DNA of 6,968 bases from positions 1 to 6,968 of the forward strand of contig JAGCMZ010000046.1 in the NCBI GenBank assembly GCA_017646225.1. Reading direction: 5' to 3'. The translations under genes were made by a program, and so were the position numbers. The DNA comes from Paludibacteraceae bacterium (GTDB taxonomy: Bacteria; Bacteroidota; Bacteroidia; Bacteroidales; Paludibacteraceae). Under the pieces are notes generated by a model. That model worked only from the letters and a program-made list of their open reading frames with translations. It did not search any database and was not told the DNA's origin. Shown one piece after another: positions 1-6,333 of this stretch. Within the stretch, counting starts at the first letter, position 1. Each line of letters opens with the position of its first letter.

Positions 1-467
1 ACATCCACACCAGGGCGTGGGTACACCAAAATAGCTACCTTTTCTACTATCTCTTGATAATCTTTCCAGGCCGAAAAACCCATCACATTATCGGCGCCCA
101 TTATTAAGGTAAAACGTATGTTGGGAAATTTCTCGATCAATACACGCAAGGTATCGACGGTGTACGATGGTTGCGGCATAAAAAACTCAACATTACAAGC
201 CACAATACCTGGTATATCTTCTACCGCCAATTGCACCCAATTAAAACGTTCTTCGTTAGGATAAAGGGGCTGATTTACTTTAAACGGATTTTGGGGCGAT
301 ATTACCATCCACACCTCTTGCAAATTGGTATGTTCCAATACCCACCTGGCCAACGATACATGGCCAATGTGCACGGGATTAAACGAACCAAAGTACAAAC
401 CAACGTGTTGAACCGATGGATCTACGTTAGCGGGACAAAAATGCTTGGACGATAGTTTTTGTTTCAT
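1..467 (-). CDS. nadD: Nicotinate-nucleotide adenylyltransferase NadD (C-terminus beyond the left edge)
   Basis: Cytoplasmic enzyme that joins ATP and nicotinate mononucleotide to give deamido-NAD, the penultimate step of NAD synthesis. 155 residues are visible. The nucleotidyltransferase motif GSFNPVHIGH is at residues 27-36, carrying the HxGH signature; PSYTVDT is at 100-106, MGADN at 123-127, followed by W134 and VYPRPG at 148-153. All are typical of NadD. The C-terminal third, with the second ATP-binding motif, lies outside the window. The start is the ATG at 465-467: a stop codon lies a few codons upstream in frame, and the only later start-like codon (TTG at 396-398) would remove the first beta strand. 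This start gives about 20 extra N-terminal residues compared with usual NadD and a 41-base overlap with the end of gmk. It is the third gene of the yicC-gmk-nadD operon, so translation is probably coupled to gmk. Function is certain; the exact start is slightly less so. Confidence 0.93.
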   Translation of the reverse strand, partial: MKQKLSSKHFCPANVDPSVQHVGLYFGSFNPVHIGHVSLARWVLEHTNLQEVWMVISPQNPFKVNQPLYPNEERFNWVQLAVEDIPGIVACNVEFFMPQPSYTVDTLRVLIEKFPNIRFTLIMGADNVMGFSAWKDYQEIVEKVAILVYPRPGVD

Positions 468-999
468 GTATGGCTTTTTCTAAGTCGTCATTAACAATGA
501 TATAATCGTATTGAGAAGCAAACGACATTTCAAAGGCTGCTTTATCTAATCGTTGCTGTATTACCTCGGGGGCATCGGTAGCGCGTCCTTCCAAGCGACG
601 GCGCAACTCTTCTACGCTAGGGGGCTGGATAAACAAGGTTAGGGCCTTTTCTTGGTACATTTTTTTGATGTTCAACCCACCTTTTACATCCACATCAAAC
701 ACCGTAGCTTTGCCTTTAGATGCAATACGTTCTATTTCTGATTTTAGTGTACCATAAAAACGATCTTGATACACTTCTTCGTACTCTACAAAGGCATCTT
801 GTGCTATTTTTTCTTTAAACTCATCGGGCGATAAAAAATAATACTCTACCCCATGTTGTTCGCTTCCACGAGGCGCACGCGAGGTGGCCGATATCGAGAA
901 TTCCATGTCCAACCCATCGCTTAGCAAGCGGTTAATAATGGTACTTTTTCCCGATCCTGATGGAGCCGAAAATATAATTAGTTTAGGATTATAAGACAT
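427..999 (-). CDS. gmk: Guanylate kinase
   Basis: Cytoplasmic kinase that converts GMP plus ATP to GDP plus ADP, essential for GTP and dGTP supply. The protein has 190 residues, within the usual range for bacterial Gmk. The P-loop SAPSGSGKST is at residues 11-20. The GMP-binding segment runs from SATSR (37-41) through PRGSE to GVEYYF (50-55). The lid segment with FYGT follows, then the FDVDVKGG strand-turn. No key residue is missing. The ATG at 997-999 lies inside the last codons of yicC (11-base overlap), and the 3' end overlaps nadD by 41 bases, so all three genes should share one transcript and be translationally coupled. No separate promoter is apparent in front of gmk. Confidence 0.97.
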   Translation of the reverse strand: MSYNPKLIIFSAPSGSGKSTIINRLLSDGLDMEFSISATSRAPRGSEQHGVEYYFLSPDEFKEKIAQDAFVEYEEVYQDRFYGTLKSEIERIASKGKATVFDVDVKGGLNIKKMYQEKALTLFIQPPSVEELRRRLEGRATDAPEVIQQRLDKAAFEMSFASQYDYIIVNDDLEKAIHETKTIVQAFLSR

Positions 1000-1864
1000 T
1001 GAGTACTTGCTCTTTAATTTGTTCTAACTCGTCTTTCATTTTCACCACTACAATTTGTAGTTCGCTGTGATTGGCCTTAGAACCCAAGGTATTAATTTCG
1101 CGTCCCATTTCTTGGGCAATGAAACCTAACTTTTTGCCTGCCATGGGGTCTTTGTCCATGGTTTCGACAAAATAATTCAAGTGGTTATTGAGGCGTTGTT
1201 TTTCTTCGCTAATATCTAGTTTTTCGATGTAGAAGATGAGTTCTTGCTCCAATCGATTGGCATCGTAGGTAATTTTATCGTCCAAAGCACGCAAGTTTTC
1301 TTCCAAACGAGCGCGAATTTTTTCGACACGAGCCGATTCGTATTGAGGCACCTCGGCTAGCAAGGCTCTAATATTTTCTATTTTTTGCAAAAAGAAAGCT
1401 TGCAAGCCCTTTCCCTCCTGAAGGCGGAAAGCCGTAAAGGCCTCAACCGCTTGATCGATGATTTTGCTGGCTTCTGCCCACTCCTCATCGCTCAACTCTT
1501 TTTGTTCGTTTTTCAACACATCGGGCATACGAAGCAATACCGAATACCAATCGGCGGGTTCTGCAATGCCAGTTTGCTGCGATATTTGTTTGATTTGTTG
1601 GTAGTAAGCGGTTAAAATTTCTGCGTTGATGCGTGGGGTTTGCTCGGTGTCGAGCGATTCCATTTGCAACGAAAAATCTACCTTTCCGCGGCCCACTTTT
1701 TGCGCCAACAAGCTACGAATTTCTAGCTCTTTGCTGCGATAATATCCGCAAATACGGGTATTTAAGTCTAATTGTTTGCTGTTAAGCGACTTTACCTCGA
1801 TGGTAATTTTTTTATTCTGTACCTCTGCTACGGCCTTGCCATAGCCCGTCATCGATTGAATCAT
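989..1864 (-). CDS. yicC: YicC/YloC family endoribonuclease
   Basis: Member of the YicC (UPF0701) family. Family members in E. coli and B. subtilis have been shown to be endoribonucleases, and the E. coli protein affects small-RNA stability; the targets in this organism are unknown. The protein has 291 residues, a normal length. The N-terminal YicC_N domain opens with SMTGYG at residues 4-9. The C-terminal DUF1732-type domain ends the protein (about 239-291), with GKKLGFIAQEMGREINTLGS and SKANHSEL followed by a charged helix. The middle (about residues 150-235) is rich in Glu, Lys and Leu and probably helical. I chose the ATG at 1862-1864 because homology begins there and the promoter lies just upstream; the ATG at 1946-1948 would place the promoter inside the gene. 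It is the first gene of yicC-gmk-nadD. Confidence 0.94.
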   Translation of the reverse strand: MIQSMTGYGKAVAEVQNKKITIEVKSLNSKQLDLNTRICGYYRSKELEIRSLLAQKVGRGKVDFSLQMESLDTEQTPRINAEILTAYYQQIKQISQQTGIAEPADWYSVLLRMPDVLKNEQKELSDEEWAEASKIIDQAVEAFTAFRLQEGKGLQAFFLQKIENIRALLAEVPQYESARVEKIRARLEENLRALDDKITYDANRLEQELIFYIEKLDISEEKQRLNNHLNYFVETMDKDPMAGKKLGFIAQEMGREINTLGSKANHSELQIVVVKMKDELEQIKEQVLNVL

Positions 1865-1889
1865 ATCCTCAAAAAAATGATTAATTATG

Positions 1890-1920
1890 CGAAGATACAA
1901 AATATACTTTGTCCAACAAA
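1890..1920 (-). promoter_or_regulatory. Bacteroidota-type promoter for yicC-gmk-nadD
   Basis: On the minus strand, TTTG (complement of 1917-1920) is followed after 19 bases by TATCTTCG (complement of 1890-1897). This fits the -33 TTTG / -7 TAnnTTTG pattern of the Bacteroidota primary sigma factor, with one change (C for T) in the -7 box. The predicted transcript would start near 1884, leaving a leader of about 20 bases before the yicC ATG. A short AGGA sits only 2 bases before the ATG, too close to be a normal ribosome binding site. Confidence 0.75.
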
Positions 1921-1927
1921 AAATACA

Positions 1928-1945
1928 ATGCAGAAACCGTTGCAT
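1928..1945. repeat. Short dyad ATGCA-N8-TGCAT
   Basis: A perfect 5-base inverted repeat with an 8-base spacer lies directly upstream of the yicC -33 element, in the divergent yicC/tsaB region. It could be a protein-binding site or chance; the arms are too short to decide. The rest of the 1946-1990 stretch holds nothing I recognise. Confidence 0.3.
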
Positions 1946-2015
1946 CACAGCTTAAAATTAGTTGAAATGAAATGCTTTTTTCGCTCATTACACCCTATTT
2001 TTCATTTATTTATTG

Positions 2016-2023
2016 TAACTTTG
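2016..2023 (+). promoter_or_regulatory. Putative -7 element of the tsaB-DUF4290-murA promoter
   Basis: TAACTTTG matches the Bacteroidota -7 consensus TAnnTTTG and ends 16 bases before the tsaB ATG, a spacing common in this phylum. No TTTG or TTG is found at the expected -33 distance (about 1990-1997), so the promoter is probably weaker than the other three in the window or needs an activator. Confidence 0.55.
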
Positions 2024-2039
2024 TACCACATCGAAAGTT

Positions 2040-2732
2040 ATGGCAAAAATCTTACACATCGATACGTCGACAGACGTATGCTTGGTGGCACTCTCCGAAA
2101 ATAACCAAATCAAAGCCACTCGCATCGATACCAACGGACAAAACCACAGCAAATTAATCGGTACTTTTGTGCAAGAAGTACTGAGCGAGGCTGCGTGCAC
2201 GGCAAACGAATTAAACACCGTTGCTTTGAGTGCAGGGCCTGGTTCGTACACCGGATTGCGCATTGGTACCTCGTTTGTAAAAGGATTGTGTTTTGGCGTA
2301 GGCATACCCGTTATTACCCTGCCCACCTTGCAAATATTGGCACAAGAAGCCTTGTTGCAAAACCCTGGCATTGAACCCAACGCACGTTTATGCCCCATGA
2401 TTGACGCTCGCCGCATGGAAGTGTACACCGCTGTTTACAACGCACAGGTGCAAGAGCAAACCGCAGCTTGGCCCGAAATTGTTACCGAAACATCGTTTCA
2501 AGAATTTTTAAACCAGCCTACCTACTTTTTTGGCAACGGTTCTGACAAGTGCCAAAACACCTTGCAACACCCCAATGCTCATTTTATAGCAGGCATTCAA
2601 CCATCGGCCATGGCCATGATGCTACTAGCAGAAAAAGCCTACCAAGCAGGGCAATTTGCCGATACCGCCTATTTTGAGCCTTTTTACTTAAAAGAATTTA
2701 TGGCTACTATGCCTAAAAACAAAATCTTTTAA
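2040..2732 (+). CDS. tsaB: tRNA threonylcarbamoyladenosine (t6A37) biosynthesis protein TsaB
   Basis: TsaB (YeaZ) is the scaffold partner of TsaD, and with TsaE it forms the complex that transfers threonylcarbamoyl to A37 of ANN-decoding tRNAs. 230 residues, a usual length. The degenerate ASKHA fold is visible: ILHIDTST at 4-11 is the first phosphate-loop-like strand, HSKLI is at 36-40, and SAGPGSYTGLRIG at 64-76 is the strongest signature of the family, followed by the KGL helix (81-83) and, further on, DARRMEVY. The ATG at 2040 is chosen because the family N-terminus starts there and the -7 box lies 16 bases upstream. It is the first gene of a plus-strand cluster, 6 bases before the DUF4290 gene. 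tsaD and tsaE are not in the window. YeaZ relatives act as proteases in some bacteria, but nothing here points to that. Confidence 0.95.
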   Translation: MAKILHIDTSTDVCLVALSENNQIKATRIDTNGQNHSKLIGTFVQEVLSEAACTANELNTVALSAGPGSYTGLRIGTSFVKGLCFGVGIPVITLPTLQILAQEALLQNPGIEPNARLCPMIDARRMEVYTAVYNAQVQEQTAAWPEIVTETSFQEFLNQPTYFFGNGSDKCQNTLQHPNAHFIAGIQPSAMAMMLLAEKAYQAGQFADTAYFEPFYLKEFMATMPKNKIF

Positions 2733-2738
2733 TCCGAT

Positions 2739-3356
2739 ATGGAATACTACACCACTAAAAACAAACTGATTTTAACCGAATACGGTCGTAACATCCAGCA
2801 AATGGTAGAATACGCCATGACCATCGAAGACCGAGCAGAGCGTACTCGATGCGTCAAAACCATCATCAACATCATGGGAAATTTGTTTCCCCACTTGCGC
2901 GATGTAAACGACTTTAAACACAAACTATGGGACCACCTAGCCATGATGTCTAACTACCAATTGGACATTGACTACCCCTACGAAGTGGTGAAACCTGACA
3001 CTTTACAAAGCAAACCCGACAAAATGCCATATCCCAACCGCAACATCAAAGACAGGCATTACGGCAACAACCTACCCCGTTTTGTAAAAGCAGCTACCGA
3101 ACTATCGGATCCCGAACAAACCGACAAGTTGATGGGCATATTGGCCAATCAGATGAAAAAATACGTACTTACCTGGAACAAAGACAACGTAGAAGACCAA
3201 CGCATCTACAACGACATCATCGAGATGACCGATGGTAAATTCCAAGCCAACGAAAACAGCATCAAGCTAAAAGAATCGAAAGAATTTACCTCCACCAACA
3301 ACAATAACAACAAGAAAAAACAAAACTGGAACAACCATAAAAACAACAAAAAATAA
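2739..3356 (+). CDS. DUF4290 family protein of unknown function
   Basis: I recognise this as the Bacteroidota-specific DUF4290 family; no function is known to me. The protein has 205 residues, with no signal peptide or membrane segment, so it should be cytoplasmic. The globular part (about 1-180) looks mainly helical. Conserved-looking segments are LTEYGRNIQ at 12-20, FPHLRD at 50-55, KLWDHL at 62-67 and DYPY at 78-81, then a Pro/Asn/Arg-rich loop (MPYPNRN, then YGNNLP) around 97-115. Residues 184-205 form a low-complexity tail almost entirely of Asn and Lys, positively charged and probably disordered. It lies 6 bases after tsaB and 8 bases before murA, so all three are likely co-transcribed. 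A link to RNA or to envelope growth can be guessed from the neighbours and the basic tail, but not shown. Confidence 0.88.
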   Translation: MEYYTTKNKLILTEYGRNIQQMVEYAMTIEDRAERTRCVKTIINIMGNLFPHLRDVNDFKHKLWDHLAMMSNYQLDIDYPYEVVKPDTLQSKPDKMPYPNRNIKDRHYGNNLPRFVKAATELSDPEQTDKLMGILANQMKKYVLTWNKDNVEDQRIYNDIIEMTDGKFQANENSIKLKESKEFTSTNNNNNKKKQNWNNHKNNKK

Positions 3357-3364
3357 TTGGCAGT

Positions 3365-4669
3365 ATGGCAGCATTTCAAATAGAAGGCGGACACCGTTTA
3401 AGTGGTAGCATCACCCCACAAGGAGCAAAAAACGAAGCATTACAAGTGCTTTGCGCTTGTTTGTTGACCCAAGAAACAGTTACCATGCACAATTTGCCAC
3501 AAATTGCCGATGTTTTGCACCTGATTGAACTATTGGAAAAGATGGGCGTAGATGTGAAGCGCATTGACGAACACAGCTATAGCTTTACGGCGCAAAACAT
3601 CAACACCGACTACCTATTTGATGCCGATTATTACCACCGTTGCACCACCCTACGTGGTTCGGTTATGCTGATTGGCCCCATGCTAGCACGTTACCATCGT
3701 GCTATTTTACCTCAACCTGGGGGCGACAAAATTGGCCGTCGCCATTTGGACACCCACTTTGACGGGTTATGCAAATTGGGTGCATCGTTTAGCTACAACG
3801 CCGATTTACGATTGTACGATGTTACCGCCAACCAGCTAAACGGTTGCTACATGTTGTTGGACGAAGCATCGGTAACCGGTACTGCCAACATTGTGATGGC
3901 TGCCGTATTAGCAGAAGGCACCACCACCATTTACAATGCGGCTTGCGAACCCTACTTGCAACAATTGTGCAAAATGCTTAACAGCATGGGCGCTAAAATT
4001 GAAGGCATTGGTTCTAACTTGCTACACATTACGGGGGTAAAAAGTTTGCACGGCTGTACCCACACCATTTTGCCCGATATGATTGAAGTAGGTAGCTTTA
4101 TTGGCATTGCCGCCATGACGGGTTCCGAAATTTTGATTAAAAACGTATCGCTACCCAATCTAGGCATTATTCCTCAAAGTTTTAGAAAACTAGGCATCGA
4201 GATTATTGAGCAAGGCGACGATATTTTGGTTCCTGCACAAGATCATTTTACCATCCAATCGTACATAGACGGCAGTATTCTTACCATTGCCGATGCTCCA
4301 TGGCCAGGCCTAACACCCGACCTTATTAGCGTACTGCTAGTAGTGGCCACCAAAGCCAAAGGGAGTGTGCTTATCCACCAAAAAATGTTTGAAAGCCGCT
4401 TGTTCTTTGTAGACAAACTGATTGATATGGGTGCTCAAATTATCTTGTGCGACCCACACCGCGCCAGCATCATTGGCATGGGCGAGAACTTCCACTTGCG
4501 TCCTGCTGTTATGAGTTCGCCCGATATCAGGGCTGGTATTGCCTTGCTGATTGCCGCTTTGAGCGCTAACGGCGTTAGCACCATTCACAACATTGAGCAA
4601 ATAGACCGTGGGTACGAAAACATCGACCAACGCTTATCTGCATTGGGAGCAAAAATTACACGATTATAA
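3365..4669 (+). CDS. murA: UDP-N-acetylglucosamine 1-carboxyvinyltransferase MurA (Asp-type active site)
   Basis: Cytoplasmic enzyme that transfers enolpyruvate from PEP to UDP-GlcNAc, the first committed step of peptidoglycan synthesis. 434 residues, slightly longer than the E. coli enzyme (419). Matching E. coli residues, from memory: K22-N23 are conserved (QGAKN, 19-23); R97 in TLRGS matches R91; R126 matches R120; D319 in LTPD matches the base D305; R389 in DIRAG matches R397. The C-terminal IDRGYENID is typical. The mobile loop reads PGGDKIGRR, so the position of the catalytic Cys (C115 in E. coli) is Asp121, codon 3725-3727. Enzymes with Asp here are active but not alkylated by fosfomycin, as known for Mycobacterium and Chlamydia. 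Last gene of tsaB-DUF4290-murA, starting 8 bases after the DUF4290 stop. It cannot be MurZ-specific or AroA, given the loop and full-length match. Confidence 0.97.
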   Translation: MAAFQIEGGHRLSGSITPQGAKNEALQVLCACLLTQETVTMHNLPQIADVLHLIELLEKMGVDVKRIDEHSYSFTAQNINTDYLFDADYYHRCTTLRGSVMLIGPMLARYHRAILPQPGGDKIGRRHLDTHFDGLCKLGASFSYNADLRLYDVTANQLNGCYMLLDEASVTGTANIVMAAVLAEGTTTIYNAACEPYLQQLCKMLNSMGAKIEGIGSNLLHITGVKSLHGCTHTILPDMIEVGSFIGIAAMTGSEILIKNVSLPNLGIIPQSFRKLGIEIIEQGDDILVPAQDHFTIQSYIDGSILTIADAPWPGLTPDLISVLLVVATKAKGSVLIHQKMFESRLFFVDKLIDMGAQIILCDPHRASIIGMGENFHLRPAVMSSPDIRAGIALLIAALSANGVSTIHNIEQIDRGYENIDQRLSALGAKITRL

Positions 4670-4680
4670 ATAAAAGGAAG

Positions 4681-4699
4681 AGGGATTATTTTAATCCCT
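4681..4699. terminator. Hairpin at the murA/tetR convergent junction, possible terminator
   Basis: AGGGATTA and TAATCCCT form a perfect 8-base stem around a 3-base loop. It starts 12 bases after the murA stop and includes the last codons and stop of tetR. Read on the minus strand it is followed by CTTCCTTTTATTTAT, a T-rich run beginning a few bases after the stem. On the plus strand no T-run follows. It may therefore end the tetR transcript by intrinsic termination and act less well for murA. The stem is short and A/T-rich at its top. Confidence 0.45.
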
Positions 4700-5252
4700 T
4701 AATAATGAAGTTAGCTATGTGCTCGCGACGTTGCTGCATGCGTTCTGCTACCGACTCTTTGGTGTAAGGCACCTCTAAACCACGAATGGAATAGAAGATA
4801 ATGGTAGTAGCCATTTCTACATCAATATCCACAAAGCAACCTTGCTCTACCCCTTCTGTTAGCAACTGACGCAACATGCGCATTTCTTGCACATCGGTAC
4901 GCAAGCGCACTTGTTGCACTTCTTTGATATCGCTAAAAAAGTCAGCTTGAAGGCTACCGTTGTTGGTAATGATTTCGTCGATAGTAGAAAGGTGGGTATA
5001 AATAAACTCGATGAGTTTTTCTTCGGGCGATAGTTTGGTTTTCATGAGCTGTTTAAGTCGTACATTCAAAAGTTCCAACTCTTGCGAAACCACAGCCATG
5101 TACACGTCTTCTTTGCTTTTAAAATAGGTATACAATGTTCTGCGACCTTTATTAGATGCTTCCGCTATGTCGTTCATCGTTGTATGTGTAACGCCTAAGC
5201 GAGCAAAAACTTCGCGTGCCGCATCAATTAAAAGTTGCTTTGTTTTGGACAT
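4686..5252 (-). CDS. TetR/AcrR family transcriptional regulator
   Basis: 188-residue DNA-binding regulator, a typical TetR length. The N-terminal helix-turn-helix domain is clear: AAREVFARLG at 11-20, TTMNDIAEAS at 24-33, then the recognition-helix segment through TLYTYFKSKEDV at 39-50. The remaining residues (about 55-188) are helical and variable, as expected for the ligand-binding and dimer domain, and do not reveal the ligand. I chose the ATG at 5250-5252; the longer reading from the TTG at 5310-5312 would begin inside the promoter and adds 20 residues outside the domain. It is divergent from tilS across 121 bases and convergent with murA. Autoregulation from the shared intergenic region is likely by family habit. 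No efflux pump or other obvious target lies next to it, so its regulon is unknown. Confidence 0.92.
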   Translation of the reverse strand: MSKTKQLLIDAAREVFARLGVTHTTMNDIAEASNKGRRTLYTYFKSKEDVYMAVVSQELELLNVRLKQLMKTKLSPEEKLIEFIYTHLSTIDEIITNNGSLQADFFSDIKEVQQVRLRTDVQEMRMLRQLLTEGVEQGCFVDIDVEMATTIIFYSIRGLEVPYTKESVAERMQQRREHIANFIIKGLK

Positions 5253-5281
5253 ATACCTTGCTGAAATTGTTCGTGTTGCTA

Positions 5282-5312
5282 CAAAATTAAACGAATTAAA
5301 TTGATTATGCAA
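5282..5312 (-). promoter_or_regulatory. Bacteroidota-type promoter for the tetR gene
   Basis: On the minus strand, TTG (complement of 5310-5312) is followed after 20 bases by TAATTTTG (complement of 5282-5289), which fits TAnnTTTG exactly. The predicted start is near 5277, giving a leader of about 25 bases to the tetR ATG at 5252. Confidence 0.65.
5285..5300. repeat. Tandem AATTAAA direct repeat over the tetR promoter, possible operator
   Basis: AATTAAA occurs at 5285-5291 and again at 5294-5300, a 9-base period, covering part of the tetR -7 box and spacer. TetR proteins usually bind inverted repeats, and I see only an imperfect one here (TTAA-N5-TTAA), so this is a weak operator candidate in AT-rich DNA. 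Confidence 0.25.
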
Positions 5313-5327
5313 TACTTACGGGTTATT

Positions 5328-5359
5328 TTTGTTGGCATCTAAAAAAATATGTACCTTTG
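5328..5359 (+). promoter_or_regulatory. Bacteroidota-type promoter for tilS
   Basis: TTTG at 5328-5331 is followed after 20 bases by TACCTTTG at 5352-5359, both matching the Bacteroidota consensus. The -7 box ends 14 bases before the tilS ATG at 5374, so the leader would be about 10 bases. The -33 elements of this promoter and the tetR promoter are only 15 bases apart, back to back. The spacer contains a 7-base A run. Confidence 0.75.
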
Positions 5360-5373
5360 AAAATCCGATTATT

Positions 5374-6333
5374 ATGCAACAAAAAGTACATTCATACATT
5401 CAGCAACATCAATTGCTCCACCCACAACAACCTATTTTGGTAGCTTGTAGCGGTGGCGCCGACTCGGTAGCGCTGTTGCACATATTGCTGCAAGCTGGGT
5501 ATGATTGTACCGCATTGCATTGCAATTTTCATTTGCGAGGCGAGGAATCTGTTCGCGACGAGAAATACATTACCGAGTTGTGCCAACAATGGAATTGCCC
5601 TATTTTGGTACAGCATTTTGACACTACAGCCTACGCCAGCCAACACAAATTATCAATTGAGATGGCTGCCCGCGAGTTGCGCTACACCTGGTTTGAATCG
5701 GTTCGACAAGAGAAACAAGCCCAAGCCATTGCTGTGGCGCATCACCAAGACGATAACATCGAAACAGCCTTGCTGAACCTGGTTAGAGGAACGGGTATTC
5801 AGGGATTAACGGGCATGCGTCCGCAAAATGGGTACATTGTTCGTCCCTTGTTGGAAGTAAAACGAGCCGAAATTGAAGCTTATTTAAAGGAAAGGAACAT
5901 TGACTACGTTACCGATTCTACCAACCTTGAAACCGACTTTACCCGCAACAAAATAAGGCTTCAACTCATTCCTTTGCTCAACAGCATCAATCCTTCTTTT
6001 GAACAGGTAATGCCTACCAACATCAAAAACTTTAGGGCAGTAGAACGCATTTACGCTCGCTACGTGGCCCAACAAAAAAAGATTTGGTACCAAGAAAAAG
6101 AAGACTGCATTGTGATCAATTTATCGGGATTGCAAGAACAACTGGAAGCCGAGACCTTGCTATACGAATGGATTAAGCACTTCAAAATTCATCCTGCCGA
6201 AGTGGGCAAGATTCTACATGCACAAACGGGCAAACGTTTTGAAAACAAGCACTGCATCATGCAAGTAAAACGTTCGCCCGTTAAGGGAAATAAAATACTG
6301 ATTATAGAAGATTTACGGACAAACAAATTGTAA
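5374..6333 (+). CDS. tilS: tRNA(Ile)-lysidine synthetase TilS, short form lacking the C-terminal domain
   Basis: Ligates lysine to C34 of the CAU-anticodon tRNA-Ile, using ATP, so that it reads AUA and is charged with Ile instead of Met; essential in most bacteria. The PP-loop SGGADS is at residues 26-31, then HCNFHLRGEES and the HHQDDNIETALLNLVRG segment, then RPLLEVKR and DSTNLETDFTRNKIR, the full catalytic domain signature. About residues 245-300 match the first C-terminal subdomain, ending around QTGKRF. The protein stops at 319 residues, while most Bacteroidota and E. coli TilS have about 430, so the last ~110 residues (TilS_C domain) are absent. Aquifex TilS is similarly short and active. 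The ATG at 5374 is chosen because a -7 box lies 14 bases upstream; the upstream TTG at 5329 lies inside the promoter. The 3' end overlaps the lipid-kinase gene by 21 bases in antisense. Confidence 0.93.
   Translation: MQQKVHSYIQQHQLLHPQQPILVACSGGADSVALLHILLQAGYDCTALHCNFHLRGEESVRDEKYITELCQQWNCPILVQHFDTTAYASQHKLSIEMAARELRYTWFESVRQEKQAQAIAVAHHQDDNIETALLNLVRGTGIQGLTGMRPQNGYIVRPLLEVKRAEIEAYLKERNIDYVTDSTNLETDFTRNKIRLQLIPLLNSINPSFEQVMPTNIKNFRAVERIYARYVAQQKKIWYQEKEDCIVINLSGLQEQLEAETLLYEWIKHFKIHPAEVGKILHAQTGKRFENKHCIMQVKRSPVKGNKILIIEDLRTNKL

Noticed and set aside
171..455. Plus-strand open frame of 94 codons opposite nadD
   Set aside because: It lies antisense to a clearly recognisable NadD, has no promoter or family resemblance, and its composition is that of a complementary frame.
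1865..1948. Longer yicC reading starting at the ATG at 1946-1948
   Set aside because: The added residues are Cys/Tyr/Phe-rich and unlike the family, and the promoter would fall inside the coding region.
1772..2104. Plus-strand open frame of 110 codons across the yicC/tsaB intergenic region
   Set aside because: It runs through two promoters and the starts of two real genes, and shows no domain features.
2006..2428. Minus-strand open frame of 140 codons opposite tsaB
   Set aside because: Antisense shadow of tsaB; the translated protein is low in structure and unlike any family I know.
4337..4630. Minus-strand open frame of 97 codons opposite murA
   Set aside because: Antisense to the conserved 3' third of murA, with no upstream promoter and no family resemblance.
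5253..5312. Longer tetR reading from the TTG at 5310-5312
   Set aside because: This TTG is the -33 element of the tetR promoter, and the extra residues precede a complete TetR domain.
5329..5373. Longer tilS reading from the TTG at 5329-5331
   Set aside because: It begins within the -33 box of the tilS promoter; the ATG at 5374 directly follows the predicted transcript start.
5501..5776. Plus-strand open frame of 91 codons inside tilS
   Set aside because: It is in another frame through the catalytic core of TilS and has no own signals.
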